Origin: Avibacterium paragallinarum
Lineage (GTDB): Bacteria > Pseudomonadota > Gammaproteobacteria > Enterobacterales > Pasteurellaceae
Length of the DNA: 64,000 bases
Assembly (NCBI RefSeq): GCF_900450705.1
Contig: NZ_UGHK01000002.1
Span: forward strand, 1,802,970-1,866,969
Reading direction: 5' to 3'
In this document: positions 41,822-49,403 of the stretch, piece by piece
How positions within the stretch are numbered: position 1 is the stretch's first letter
Layout: every line of letters starts with the position of its first letter
Notes under the pieces: generated by a model
What the model was told of the DNA's origin: nothing
The model's database searches: none
What the model saw: the letters and a program-made list of their open reading frames with translations, nothing else
Made by a program: the position numbers and the translations under genes

Positions 41822-42316
41822 TTAGATTGTAAAAGTTTTCATAACAAGTTGTTTATAAGCCTCAATAACTACTGAAAACTTACTTTGCTTGTCATCATCA
41901 ATATTAATTCCGAAAGCTGGTGTGTCGTCAATATTCGGAAAAACAAATCTTATGGTATTTTCTGAAAGATAATAGGCTGTAATAACCAATCTAACAGGCT
42001 TCTTCGGGTAGGTTATTGCACTTTCTTCGAGCGCTAAAGATAAACCAAAAGTAATGCTTGGATTATGTAATTCATCATATTCTGCTTTAAGTTGATGTGA
42101 CTCAGTTGGGGCTCCATCGCTATCGGTTACTCTGACGTAAGGTTCTGTTGGGCTTGGGTCGTTAAGTTGTTTTTTATAATATTTTTCTGTTAGCCCTAAA
42201 TCCATTGCTAAGGCTAAACGTAATTGCCGAATTTGTTCTCTTAATATCGCGCGACGTTCAATCAAAATATGGTTGAATTGTTGGTGCTGTTTGCACAGAT
42301 CTTGATATGTAATCAT
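41822..42316 (-). CDS. phage protein of unknown function (copy 1)
   Basis: 164 residues starting MITYQDLCKQHQQFNHILIE, with AGGAG just upstream; an upstream in-frame ATG adds 12 residues. It has a helical N-terminus (RRAILREQIRQLRLALAMDLGL), then a beta-rich acidic half (YYLSENTIRFVFPNIDDTPAFGINIDDD). Not recognised. Copy 2 at 48806-49300 has a stop at codon 13, so copy 1 is the functional version. Confidence 0.8.
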   Translation of the reverse strand: MITYQDLCKQHQQFNHILIERRAILREQIRQLRLALAMDLGLTEKYYKKQLNDPSPTEPYVRVTDSDGAPTESHQLKAEYDELHNPSITFGLSLALEESAITYPKKPVRLVITAYYLSENTIRFVFPNIDDTPAFGINIDDDKQSKFSVVIEAYKQLVMKTFTI

Positions 42317-42438
42317 TAGTGCTCTCCTATTTTTTATCATTTTAAGGTACAAAAAAAGCCGTTAAAAAACGGCTTGGAAGTGCGGTTATCTTAATCTGAA
42401 GTTTGGGCGGTGTCAAATAAAAAGCCTAACTTGCTAGG

Positions 42439-43164
42439 TTAGGCTTGTGGTAGTTTTGGTAGTGGCTGCCAGTGCGTGACATCAACCGCTTTATCATCAA
42501 ATGTACCGTAAATATTAACGGGTGAAAACCAATACTCACTACCGACAAGCTTTTTTACAATAATAAGTATTAACACTTTACCATCTATAACACATCTACC
42601 AATCACTTTGGTTCCTAGTGGTGGGAGTTGTTTATTTATATCAATCCAACCATTATTAGCATAGGCGTTATCATCATTTTTATACTCTACGTTATAATTT
42701 AACAATGCTTTAGCCATTGCTGTTGCACCTTTCTTAGTTTTAAAAACTACCCCTTGTGAAATCATTCGCTCATCTCTTTTACTGTATTTATAAAATGGGT
42801 CATCTTGCACACATTCAGGTGCGGTAAACCTTACATACCAGTATTTTCTACCATTTTCCCAAGTATTTAACGTTACTGGTTCAGGAACTTCGATACCGTT
42901 CACATAACGTTTCGGATCTTCCCACATTCCCGCAATAGTTAATCCTGCTTCGTCTGTACTCGCATTCAGAGTATCTGAATACCATCTACAAGGGATAATA
43001 ATATTTTCGTGTGTGTAATATCCGAATAAATCTAATAACCCAATATAAGATTTATCTATATTTTTAGCTTCACTGTTTAAATCCAGTTTAATAAATGCTT
43101 TATATCCATTTTTTAATTTAACTGGCTCGCCTGCTAAGGCTTTTTCTAAATCAAATGGTTTCAT
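42439..43164 (-). CDS. phage protein with C-terminal DUF551-like domain
   Basis: 241 residues. The N-terminal two thirds are unrecognised and aromatic-rich (MKPFDLEKALAGEPVKLKNG). The end, GWIDINKQLPPLGTKV to VTHWQPLPKLPQ, fits DUF551, a small domain common in phage early regions. The cytoplasmic role is unknown. An inverted repeat/terminator with AAGCC arms lies just after the stop. Confidence 0.75.
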   Translation of the reverse strand: MKPFDLEKALAGEPVKLKNGYKAFIKLDLNSEAKNIDKSYIGLLDLFGYYTHENIIIPCRWYSDTLNASTDEAGLTIAGMWEDPKRYVNGIEVPEPVTLNTWENGRKYWYVRFTAPECVQDDPFYKYSKRDERMISQGVVFKTKKGATAMAKALLNYNVEYKNDDNAYANNGWIDINKQLPPLGTKVIGRCVIDGKVLILIIVKKLVGSEYWFSPVNIYGTFDDKAVDVTHWQPLPKLPQA

Positions 43165-43181
43165 CTTTATTACTCCTATAA

Positions 43182-43487
43182 TTAATAAAGCATTTCTGAA
43201 TATAATTTATCTGGTTCATAACCAATATCAAATTTAATTTGATTATTATTTTTTGCGATTTTTAATGCTTCTTTTCTATCTACAAACCGACTTTTATTAG
43301 TAAGAAATCCTTGTTCAACTTCTGCAAGTTCTTTATTTTCAAGGATTTCAATAACATCTCTGCCATCAGGTGAATAATGACGAACCATAGGAATAATTAA
43401 TTCAGTACCTTTTCTACCTAAGTTAATCTCTTTTTGGTTTCGCTCAATAAATTTAATGGCAGCACAAACAATAAGCTCTGGGTGCAT
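43182..43487 (-). CDS. hypothetical phage protein
   Basis: 101 residues, MHPELIVCAAIKFIERNQKE then a mixed charged sequence ending YEPDKLYSEMLY. No signal or membrane segment. It follows the next gene by one base, so it is in the same operon. Not recognised. Confidence 0.7.
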   Translation of the reverse strand: MHPELIVCAAIKFIERNQKEINLGRKGTELIIPMVRHYSPDGRDVIEILENKELAEVEQGFLTNKSRFVDRKEALKIAKNNNQIKFDIGYEPDKLYSEMLY

Positions 43488-43488
43488 T

Positions 43489-43833
43489 TTATTTCTCCAC
43501 TTGCTTTCCTGTGAAATGTTCAGTGTGTTTTTTATGAGCTTCTTGTATTTCTTTCTCTGGCTTGTGTGAACTTATCTCAACGCGATACCCAAATACAGAA
43601 GCGCAAAAAAATAAGAGAGCAAGCCAGCCTAATAGCCTCGTTAAGTAATCAAAAATAAAGGCAACCACATAATAAGCCCAAGCAAAAATAAGGCCGAAAT
43701 TATCTTTACCAGCCTTGGCTTGCTTAATATAAGCATTACCTATATCCAAAGAATTAACAGTTAGAAAAACAAGTGATGTAGCAATTAAAAGTAAAGCTAA
43801 TAAAAACCACCCTGATTCAATTTTAAAAGTCAT
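43489..43833 (-). CDS. small phage membrane protein
   Basis: 114 residues. Hydrophobic segments at about 8-27 and 47-80 (the second long enough for two short helices), with a hydrophilic Lys/His-rich tail ending HFTGKQVEK. It overlaps the upstream gene by 11 bases. Possible superinfection-exclusion or envelope protein; no family seen. Confidence 0.7.
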   Translation of the reverse strand: MTFKIESGWFLLALLLIATSLVFLTVNSLDIGNAYIKQAKAGKDNFGLIFAWAYYVVAFIFDYLTRLLGWLALLFFCASVFGYRVEISSHKPEKEIQEAHKKHTEHFTGKQVEK

Positions 43834-44080
43834 TGTTTATTCTCCTTGTTATGTTTTTTTGCTTAAAATACGGTCTTTTTTTTACTTTCTTTCTTAATTT
43901 AAGAATATCTGCTTTTTGATTTTCGATAATTGTTCGCAAGCCAACAATAGTTTTATCTCGCTCTTCAATTATCTTCTGATATTCTTTACTTAATTCACTA
44001 ACTTTTTCTGCAACTTTTCTTTCGAGGTAAATAAAATCATCTCTAAGCACTCGTTCAGCTAATCGTTTTATAATCTTCAT
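43823..44080 (-). CDS. basic coiled-coil phage protein
   Basis: 85 residues. Heptad-like helix LERKVAEKVSELSKEYQKI then IVGLRTIIENQKADILKLRK, and a very basic C-terminus (KKVKKRPYFKQKNITRRIN). It overlaps rdgC by four bases (ATGA). Function unknown. Confidence 0.7.
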   Translation of the reverse strand: MKIIKRLAERVLRDDFIYLERKVAEKVSELSKEYQKIIEERDKTIVGLRTIIENQKADILKLRKKVKKRPYFKQKNITRRINNDF

Positions 44081-44973
44081 ATGCTTTCCTTTTCTCCACC
44101 AAATTCATTGAGCAATCTCTTAGTTAATTCTGAAATGGTTGCAGCCATTAATAAAAAATCCGCGTCAAAGCATTGAGCAATATCTTCTTTGGCAATGTCA
44201 TCATTTTTCTCTTTGATTTCATCAGCAAATTTAAGGCGTTTGAGTGTGCCATCATCACAAAGTACAAAACTTAAATTCCCTTCCCATTCTAGAGCGATTT
44301 TTGTTACCACTTTTCCCGCCTCAAGTAATGAGTAAATTTCGTTGCTATCTAAATATTGTCGCTTAAATTTAGCTATGCCATCTTCTTTTAACCCCGTCAA
44401 TTCGGCTTCTTCCAGCACGGTTAGCCAATCAGGTGCTTCATTTACCCAGTTTGTCATAACTAGCGATGCGTCATTTGCAAAGGCGAGTGGAATAACTGGC
44501 AATGAGCCTAGGGATTTACGTAGTAACGCTAATGCATCTTCGGCTCGTTTAGCGGAAGCCGCGTCCACATAAATCAACTGGTTTTGCGTATCAATCCAAA
44601 GTGCGGTGTAGGTGCTACGGGTAAAGGCTTGAGGCAAAAGAGAGGCAACCACATCATCTTTAATAGACAGCCTTTCGACTTTTTTGAGTTTACGCCCTTC
44701 TTTTTCTTCTAACGCTTTTACTCGGTTAGTTAGCTCTTTGGTTACGACATAATTTGGCAAGATTTTTTCTTCTCGCTGGGCCACAAGTAGGATTTGCCCA
44801 TTTGCCTCAAAGCAGAGCTGTTCACTCGTGCTAAGTGGTGCAATCCAGCCAAATTTACTTGCCTCACTACTACCGCAAGGCGTAAATTCACACGCCTCAA
44901 GTTGGCTTGAGAGGTTGGAAAAATCCATCGCTTTTGTTAAGCGGTAAATCATTGCATTTTTAAACCAAAACAT
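44077..44973 (-). CDS. rdgC: recombination-associated protein RdgC
   Basis: 298 residues, close to E. coli RdgC (303). The N-terminus MFWFKNAMIYRLTKAMDF and the segments TPCGSSEASKFGWIAPL and DAASAKRAEDALALLRKSLG are characteristic. It is a ring-shaped DNA-binding protein that restrains RecA. Phage-borne copies with SSB and Exo/Bet genes are common. A USS lies within the gene. Confidence 0.93.
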   Translation of the reverse strand: MFWFKNAMIYRLTKAMDFSNLSSQLEACEFTPCGSSEASKFGWIAPLSTSEQLCFEANGQILLVAQREEKILPNYVVTKELTNRVKALEEKEGRKLKKVERLSIKDDVVASLLPQAFTRSTYTALWIDTQNQLIYVDAASAKRAEDALALLRKSLGSLPVIPLAFANDASLVMTNWVNEAPDWLTVLEEAELTGLKEDGIAKFKRQYLDSNEIYSLLEAGKVVTKIALEWEGNLSFVLCDDGTLKRLKFADEIKEKNDDIAKEDIAQCFDADFLLMAATISELTKRLLNEFGGEKESI

Positions 44974-45000
44974 TTTCTTTTCTCCAATAAAAACCGCTAT

Positions 45001-45318
45001 TTAGCGGTTCGCTGTCATATTCTGAGTTTTTATATAATCCACAACTGGCACACTTACCGCTTGCTGTGGTTCAAATTGCTTACCAGTGGCTAATTGAGCA
45101 TAGCCGATAATGTCGTCCCAGTGGTCGGGGAAGTTTTCATCACCGTTGCAAATTCGGGTGAGTTTGGCGGCAATCATTGTGGCGGCATAGGCTTTGACTT
45201 TGTTGCGTTCAAAAAGCTGGCTTTCGATGATCGGTTTCATCAGGTGATAAAAGGTTTCTGCACCGCTGATAAAATCGCCGTGCGTTTTGGCCCGTTCGTT
45301 GAGTAGGTCTGTGTTCAT
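45001..45318 (-). CDS. DUF6378-type phage protein
   Basis: 105 residues. ERAKTHGDFISGAETFYHLM, then AATMIAAKLTRICNGDENFPDHWDDIIGYAQLA, a pattern of small phage proteins related to nucleotide-processing (MazG-like) folds. It lies just before rdgC in the same direction. Confidence 0.75.
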   Translation of the reverse strand: MNTDLLNERAKTHGDFISGAETFYHLMKPIIESQLFERNKVKAYAATMIAAKLTRICNGDENFPDHWDDIIGYAQLATGKQFEPQQAVSVPVVDYIKTQNMTANR

Positions 45319-45330
45319 TTTTGCCTCATA

Positions 45331-45472
45331 AAAAAGCCCTCATTTGAGGGCTATCATCTAAAAATAATCAGGAATCGTCTAATTTAAACAATACTATCTA
45401 TTTGATTTTAAATGCTAAATATGTTTTTAATTGTCTAAAATCGTTTAGATATTGTTTAAATTGTCTAGACAA
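45331..45472 (-). promoter_or_regulatory. intergenic region with terminator and inverted repeats
   Basis: GCCCTCA/TGAGGGC with six T on the minus strand (45331-45351) terminates upstream transcription or follows a small leader. Further right, TCTAAA-ATCG-TTTAGA (45433-45448) and the 12-bp palindrome TTGTCTAGACAA (45461-45472) lie just after the ssb stop; they look like protein-binding sites. Confidence 0.4.
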
Positions 45473-45473
45473 C

Positions 45474-45953
45474 TCAGAACGGAATATCATCATCTAGCTC
45501 ATCACCATTATTCTGCGGTGGTGGCGTGTAGTTGCCACTTTTAGCGTTAGCATAAGCATTGGATTTTGTTGATTGCGTTTGACGCGGTGGTGCGTTTGTT
45601 TGTGCACTTTGTCCATCTTGGCGGCTATCTAACATCTGCAAGCTGTCGCCTTGAATTTCGGTGGTGTAACGCTCAACGCCGTGCTGGTCTTGCCATTTTC
45701 GGGTTCTGATACGCCCCTCAATATAGACTTTTGAGCCTTTTTTGAGGTATTGCCCTGCAATTTCCGCTAACCGCCGATAAAGTACAATTCTGTGCCATTC
45801 GGTGAGTTCTCGCCGTTCGCCTGTTTGCTTATCCGTCCAGCTTTCTGAGGTTGCCACGCTGATTGTTGCAACCTGATCGCCATTTTGCATTGTGCGGATT
45901 TCTGGATCGTTGCCTAAATTGCCGACGATGATGGCTTTGTTTATGCCTGCCAT
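45474..45953 (-). CDS. ssb: phage single-stranded DNA-binding protein
   Basis: 159 residues. OB fold with [41 protein letters not shown] and [15 protein letters not shown], a Gln/Asn-rich linker and the acidic tip DELDDDIPF that recruits partner proteins. It overlaps the exonuclease gene by 13 bases; part of the phage recombination operon. Confidence 0.95.
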   Translation of the reverse strand: MAGINKAIIVGNLGNDPEIRTMQNGDQVATISVATSESWTDKQTGERRELTEWHRIVLYRRLAEIAGQYLKKGSKVYIEGRIRTRKWQDQHGVERYTTEIQGDSLQMLDSRQDGQSAQTNAPPRQTQSTKSNAYANAKSGNYTPPPQNNGDELDDDIPF

Positions 45954-46570
45954 TGGTTTTCTCCTTTAAGTGCCTTAAGTGCGGTCAAAAATTCGGGAAT
46001 ATATTTATCAAATGCCTTCATTAATATTTCATCACGTTGCACGGTGTAAAGATAAAAAGGCTGCTTTTGATATTCTGGGCAATAACTGACAAAATCCCAC
46101 GTCTCATAGCCTGTTACCCATAAAGCGGATTGCACTTGAATAACGTACTCACTCGGCACACCACCTTCGAGCAAATATTTGATATGAGTTTTCATTTTTG
46201 GGCATTTGATTTCCAGCCCTTTTCTAAGGGTAGGAATGAGTCCATCAGGGCTAATCATTAGCTCTTTGTCGGCATTAAGATAGACACCGCCAACCTGTAC
46301 AACATCATTGCCTGTTTCAAACTCATACGCCATTCTTGCCAGTGGCTCAAGCTGATTGCCGCGTTCCATTGCAGCGGTTTTTACATTTTCTTTTCCGCCC
46401 TCAATACTTTCGGCAACCAGTTCAGCGAGATAACTCACCCAGCTAGCAGACTTTTGCCCACTGTTAGACACGATATTTTTAATGCCCGTGCCAGTGGGAA
46501 TGCCTAGCCGTGCGGCTAGCCATTCTTCCGAGCCTTGTTCACAATCAAGTGTGATTAAGCCATCTATCAT
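45941..46570 (-). CDS. YqaJ/lambda-type exonuclease
   Basis: 209 residues. [38 protein letters not shown] and the metal-binding core [19 protein letters not shown] are typical of the lambda Exo/YqaJ family. It resects double-stranded DNA 5' to 3', handing single strands to the Bet protein encoded four bases upstream. Confidence 0.93.
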   Translation of the reverse strand: MIDGLITLDCEQGSEEWLAARLGIPTGTGIKNIVSNSGQKSASWVSYLAELVAESIEGGKENVKTAAMERGNQLEPLARMAYEFETGNDVVQVGGVYLNADKELMISPDGLIPTLRKGLEIKCPKMKTHIKYLLEGGVPSEYVIQVQSALWVTGYETWDFVSYCPEYQKQPFYLYTVQRDEILMKAFDKYIPEFLTALKALKGENQWQA

Positions 46571-47355
46571 AGTGGGATTCCTTCATCTGCGTTATTGGCT
46601 TGATTTTGTGCATTTTGTTTATCAAGCGTAAGATGCAGTTTTTTCAATACGCCTTCTGCACGTTCTGCCGTTATCAGCTCTAATTCATTCACTCCGGCAG
46701 ATGCCAATACTTTTTCAAGCGGTGTGCCAGTGAGTTCAATTAACTGACGAATTTCTGCTACTTTTTCAGGCGTGGCGTGAATGATAGTTGTCGCAGTGGT
46801 GTCAATGACCGTTGGTTTTGGCGTTACATTTAACGGTTCTTTTTGATTTTCTACAATGCGTTCAGCTTCGTCTTGGTCGTAAATACCTGTAAAGCCAAAA
46901 GCTAACCTTGCACATTGAATCATTGCCTTGTGGCGTAACATCCTTTTAGGGTGCGTTCTCCAAGGGCCTTGTATATCACGATAGCATTCACTCATATATT
47001 CTGTAATGCTAATCGGTCTTGATCTATCTTTACGATAAATACGACAAGTACACTTTTCTTCGTCTAAATCGAATTCAATACCGTCAAATTGAGGGTTTTC
47101 ATTTAAAATCCTTGCCCATCCATCAATACCAACAATTGGTGTAATACCGCCCCCTTTATCAGGGAAGGCATAAATTTCTTTTGTCCAAGGATTTAAGCCA
47201 TATTGATTGGCTACAATTAAAAGTGCGGCCATCTGGCTGTCATTTACATCGCCTTTGAATGCCGTGTTTTTCAGGGTTTGTATTAAACCTGAACTGTCTG
47301 CAATTTCAAAGCGTTCAGCGAGTTTTTGGGTTAAAGTTTGAAGTGCTGTTGTCAT
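46567..47355 (-). CDS. bet: Bet/RecT single-strand annealing protein
   Basis: 262 residues. VANQYGLNPWTKEIYAFPDK, then GGGITPIVGIDGWARI and PWRTHPKRMLRHKAMIQCARLAFGF are lambda Bet signatures. It anneals complementary strands for phage recombination and overlaps the exonuclease by ATGA. The 40-residue peptide gene ends immediately before its ATG. Confidence 0.94.
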   Translation of the reverse strand: MTTALQTLTQKLAERFEIADSSGLIQTLKNTAFKGDVNDSQMAALLIVANQYGLNPWTKEIYAFPDKGGGITPIVGIDGWARILNENPQFDGIEFDLDEEKCTCRIYRKDRSRPISITEYMSECYRDIQGPWRTHPKRMLRHKAMIQCARLAFGFTGIYDQDEAERIVENQKEPLNVTPKPTVIDTTATTIIHATPEKVAEIRQLIELTGTPLEKVLASAGVNELELITAERAEGVLKKLHLTLDKQNAQNQANNADEGIPL

Positions 47356-47356
47356 T

Positions 47357-47479
47357 TTATTTTCCTTTGTTTGCTATTAAATCTGTTGTTATTCCACAAT
47401 AATGCCCGTCGCAGTCTGAGCCTAAATCGAGTTCGTACGCACACCACAACAAGCCGATAATCATTAAAATTTTGAACAT
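47357..47479 (-). CDS. small membrane peptide, CDGHYCG type (copy 2)
   Basis: 40 residues, MFKILMIIGLLWCAYELDL then SDCDGHYCGITTDLIANKGK. Paralog of 40362-40478, with similar AGGTG spacing before the ATG. It follows Bro-N copy 2 and directly precedes bet. Confidence 0.65.
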   Translation of the reverse strand: MFKILMIIGLLWCAYELDLGSDCDGHYCGITTDLIANKGK

Positions 47480-47511
47480 AATTTCACCTTTTGGCTGAAT
47501 TTAGGTTGAGC

Positions 47512-47548
47512 AAAACCGCCACACGTTTTTTAAAGTGCGGTCGGTTTT
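47512..47548 (-). terminator. USS-containing hairpin after Bro-N copy 2
   Basis: AAAACCG (47512-47518) and CGGTTTT (47542-47548) arms with an internal AAAGTGCGGT; counterpart of 40510-40549. Confidence 0.55.
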
Positions 47549-47558
47549 GGATTAGATG

Positions 47559-48194
47559 TTAAAACTCGGTTCGTTTTTTATGTTGGGCTTTAACGTGTCG
47601 ATTGATGATTTCTCTTGCTTGTTGCAGGTCTTTCTCTATATTCGGTGTGAAGACAAATAAGTAGCCCTGTTGAGCTGGCTCTCCCTCTGTGCAGAAATCC
47701 CCAATCAGCTTGCTTTTGCCTATGAAATCATTGTGGGCCGTGCCGAGTGCCGCTCGTTGGTAATCGGCGTATTGTGTGCCGTAGCAGTAGATCCGCATTA
47801 ATAGTTGCAAGAGTTCGTTATCTTGTGGTTCGGGCAGGGCGAGTTGTTGCTGTTCTGAACTGTACTTACCTGTTTTTCTAATCTGCGGTAAGACTTCTTC
47901 AAATACCCACGCTTCAAATGGTTCTGCCTCTGGTTTGCGTGATTTGATGATTAGGCGGTATAGGTTTGGTTCGTTGATATAAACCATTTCTTGCTTACCG
48001 CCTTTGGTAAGGGTGTCTCTAATAGATACACCCTTTGGGTTGCAATTTTTTTGAACTGCTTGTCTAGGATTTGCATATTCTAAAATTGCACAAACATCAT
48101 TTGCACAAAACCAAGGTTCTTGATGAATATCGGTGATTACACGAACTTGATTAGATTTGAAACTGTAAGCATTAAATTGAATTTGATTAGACAT
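47559..48194 (-). CDS. Bro-N domain antirepressor-like protein (copy 2)
   Basis: 211 residues. Bro-N domain: PWFCANDVCAILEYANPRQAV, YINEPNLYRLIIKSRKPEAE and FEAWVFEEVLPQIRKTGKYS. The C-terminal half (QDNELLQLLMRIYCYGTQYA) differs from copy 1. Its leader is the diverged twin of the copy 1 leader. Two such genes in one prophage suggest two independently controlled antirepressors. Confidence 0.88.
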   Translation of the reverse strand: MSNQIQFNAYSFKSNQVRVITDIHQEPWFCANDVCAILEYANPRQAVQKNCNPKGVSIRDTLTKGGKQEMVYINEPNLYRLIIKSRKPEAEPFEAWVFEEVLPQIRKTGKYSSEQQQLALPEPQDNELLQLLMRIYCYGTQYADYQRAALGTAHNDFIGKSKLIGDFCTEGEPAQQGYLFVFTPNIEKDLQQAREIINRHVKAQHKKRTEF

Positions 48195-48337
48195 AATTTT
48201 TTTATCCTATTGGTATTTTATATTTCCCTACTGTTGAGATAGGGCGATCGGGTGCTTCAACACTGCCAATAGTCAGCCTTTCGTTTTTCCTTGCGGTATT
48301 GTATGTACGAAACGCCACCCGATCATAAAATCAGGAT

Positions 48338-48408
48338 AAAAAAATACCGCACTTTAATGCGGTTCATTCCGCTATTGGTCAAGGTGTGTTGAGCACCGTT
48401 AGCGGAAT
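48338..48408 (-). ncRNA. C4-like antisense RNA, copy 2
   Basis: Same fold as copy 1: closing stem ATTCCGCT (48401-48408) with AGCGGAAT (48366-48373), then the USS-type terminator and seven T. The heptamer is CCAATAG instead of CCTAAAG. Its target (48251-48274) carries CTATTGG instead of CTTTAGG, so pairing is kept in cis but lost between copies at this heptamer. The sequence beside the Shine-Dalgarno (48204-48214) has changed to match. Confidence 0.75.
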
Positions 48409-48449
48409 AGTAAAATAAAAATCCCACCTTGTAAAGTGGGATTTAGGGA

Positions 48450-48704
48450 TTATTTTTTTGATGCTTGTGATAAAACTTGAAAAAATGTTGGGTAAAGTCG
48501 TTCGATAAGCTGGCGAACTTCTCGCATTTGTTCAAAATTTAAATTTGGCAGTCTTTCAATGATTTCCTTTTGCATATTTTGGCGTGCTGTTTCTTGTGTA
48601 TCACGCACTTCACCAATTAATTTATTCACAGCTTCTTCTTCGGTGAGTTGGTGAATTTGGGCGTATTGTTTAATCCATTCCTGATTTTCTTTGCTCACTT
48701 TCAT
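48450..48704 (-). CDS. small helical protein (copy 2)
   Basis: 84 residues, identical to 41460-41720 apart from the last residues (SKK against SKNNP), caused by a longer T run at the 3' end. It is preceded by promoter unit copy B and followed by a terminator overlapping its stop. Confidence 0.75.
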   Translation of the reverse strand: MKVSKENQEWIKQYAQIHQLTEEEAVNKLIGEVRDTQETARQNMQKEIIERLPNLNFEQMREVRQLIERLYPTFFQVLSQASKK

Positions 48705-48723
48705 ATTCTATCCCTTTAGATAC

Positions 48724-48771
48724 AAAAAAAGCCGCTAACGTGCGACCAATCCCGACTTTCGTTTGAAAGTG
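48724..48771 (-). ncRNA. short hairpin-terminator transcript, copy B
   Basis: Identical in layout to copy A: CCCCACTTTC/GAAAGTCGGG hairpin, then a terminator with seven T at 48724-48730. Confidence 0.5.
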
Positions 48772-48776
48772 GGGAT

Positions 48777-48805
48777 ATCCTAAATTAAAGGGAGGTGGTT
48801 GTCAA
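48777..48805 (-). promoter_or_regulatory. repeated prophage promoter, copy B
   Basis: TTGACA (48800-48805), 17-bp spacer, TAGGAT (48777-48782). One spacer base differs from copy A. Confidence 0.75.
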
Positions 48806-49300
48806 TTAGATTGTAAAAGTTTTCATAACAAGTTGTTTATAAGCCTCAATAACTACTGAAAACTTACTTTGCTTGTCATCATCAATATTAATTCCGAAAG
48901 CTGGTGTGTCGTCAATATTCGGAAAAACAAATCTTATGGTATTTTCTGAAAGATAATAGGCTGTAATAACCAATCTAACAGGCTTCTTCGGGTAGGTTAT
49001 TGCACTTTCTTCGAGCGCTAAAGATAAACCAAAAGTAATGCTTGGATTATGTAATTCATCATATTCTGCTTTAAGTTGATGTGACTCAGTTGGGGCTCCA
49101 TCGCTATCGGTTACTCTGACGTAAGGTTCTGTTGGGCTTGGGTCGTTAAGTTGTTTTTTATAATATTTTTCTGTTAGCCCTAAATCCATTGCTAAAGCTA
49201 AACGTAATTGCCGAATTTGTTCTCTTAATATCGCGCGACGTTCAATCAAAATATGGTTGAATTATTGGTGCTGTTTGCACAGATCTTGATATGTAATCAT
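48806..49300 (-). pseudogene. copy 2 of the 164-residue phage gene, nonsense mutation
   Basis: Same frame and length as 41822-42316, but codon 13 is TAA (49262-49264) where copy 1 has CAA. Translation might resume at a TTG giving LIERRAILRE, 147 residues, but no Shine-Dalgarno supports this. Confidence 0.85.
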
Positions 49301-49403
49301 TAGTGCTCTCCTATTTTTTATCATTTTAAGGTACAAAAAAAGCCGTTAAAAAACGGCTTGAAAGTGCGGTTATCTTAATCCGAAGTAGGGCGGTTGTAAA
49401 GTC

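Larger units (their letters stand above)
41208..42408. repeat. 1.2-kb direct duplication, copy 1
   Basis: Almost identical to 48192-49391. It spans the Bro-N leader with its C4-like RNA, the 86-residue gene, the promoter-hairpin unit and the 164-residue gene. Differences are few: the three linked heptamers of the C4-like system, a few substitutions and short indels, and a nonsense change in copy 2. Confidence 0.95.
48192..49391. repeat. 1.2-kb direct duplication, copy 2
   Basis: Counterpart of 41208-42408. The two copies bracket int-proximal genes including rdgC, ssb, exo and bet, about 6 kb apart. Confidence 0.95.
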
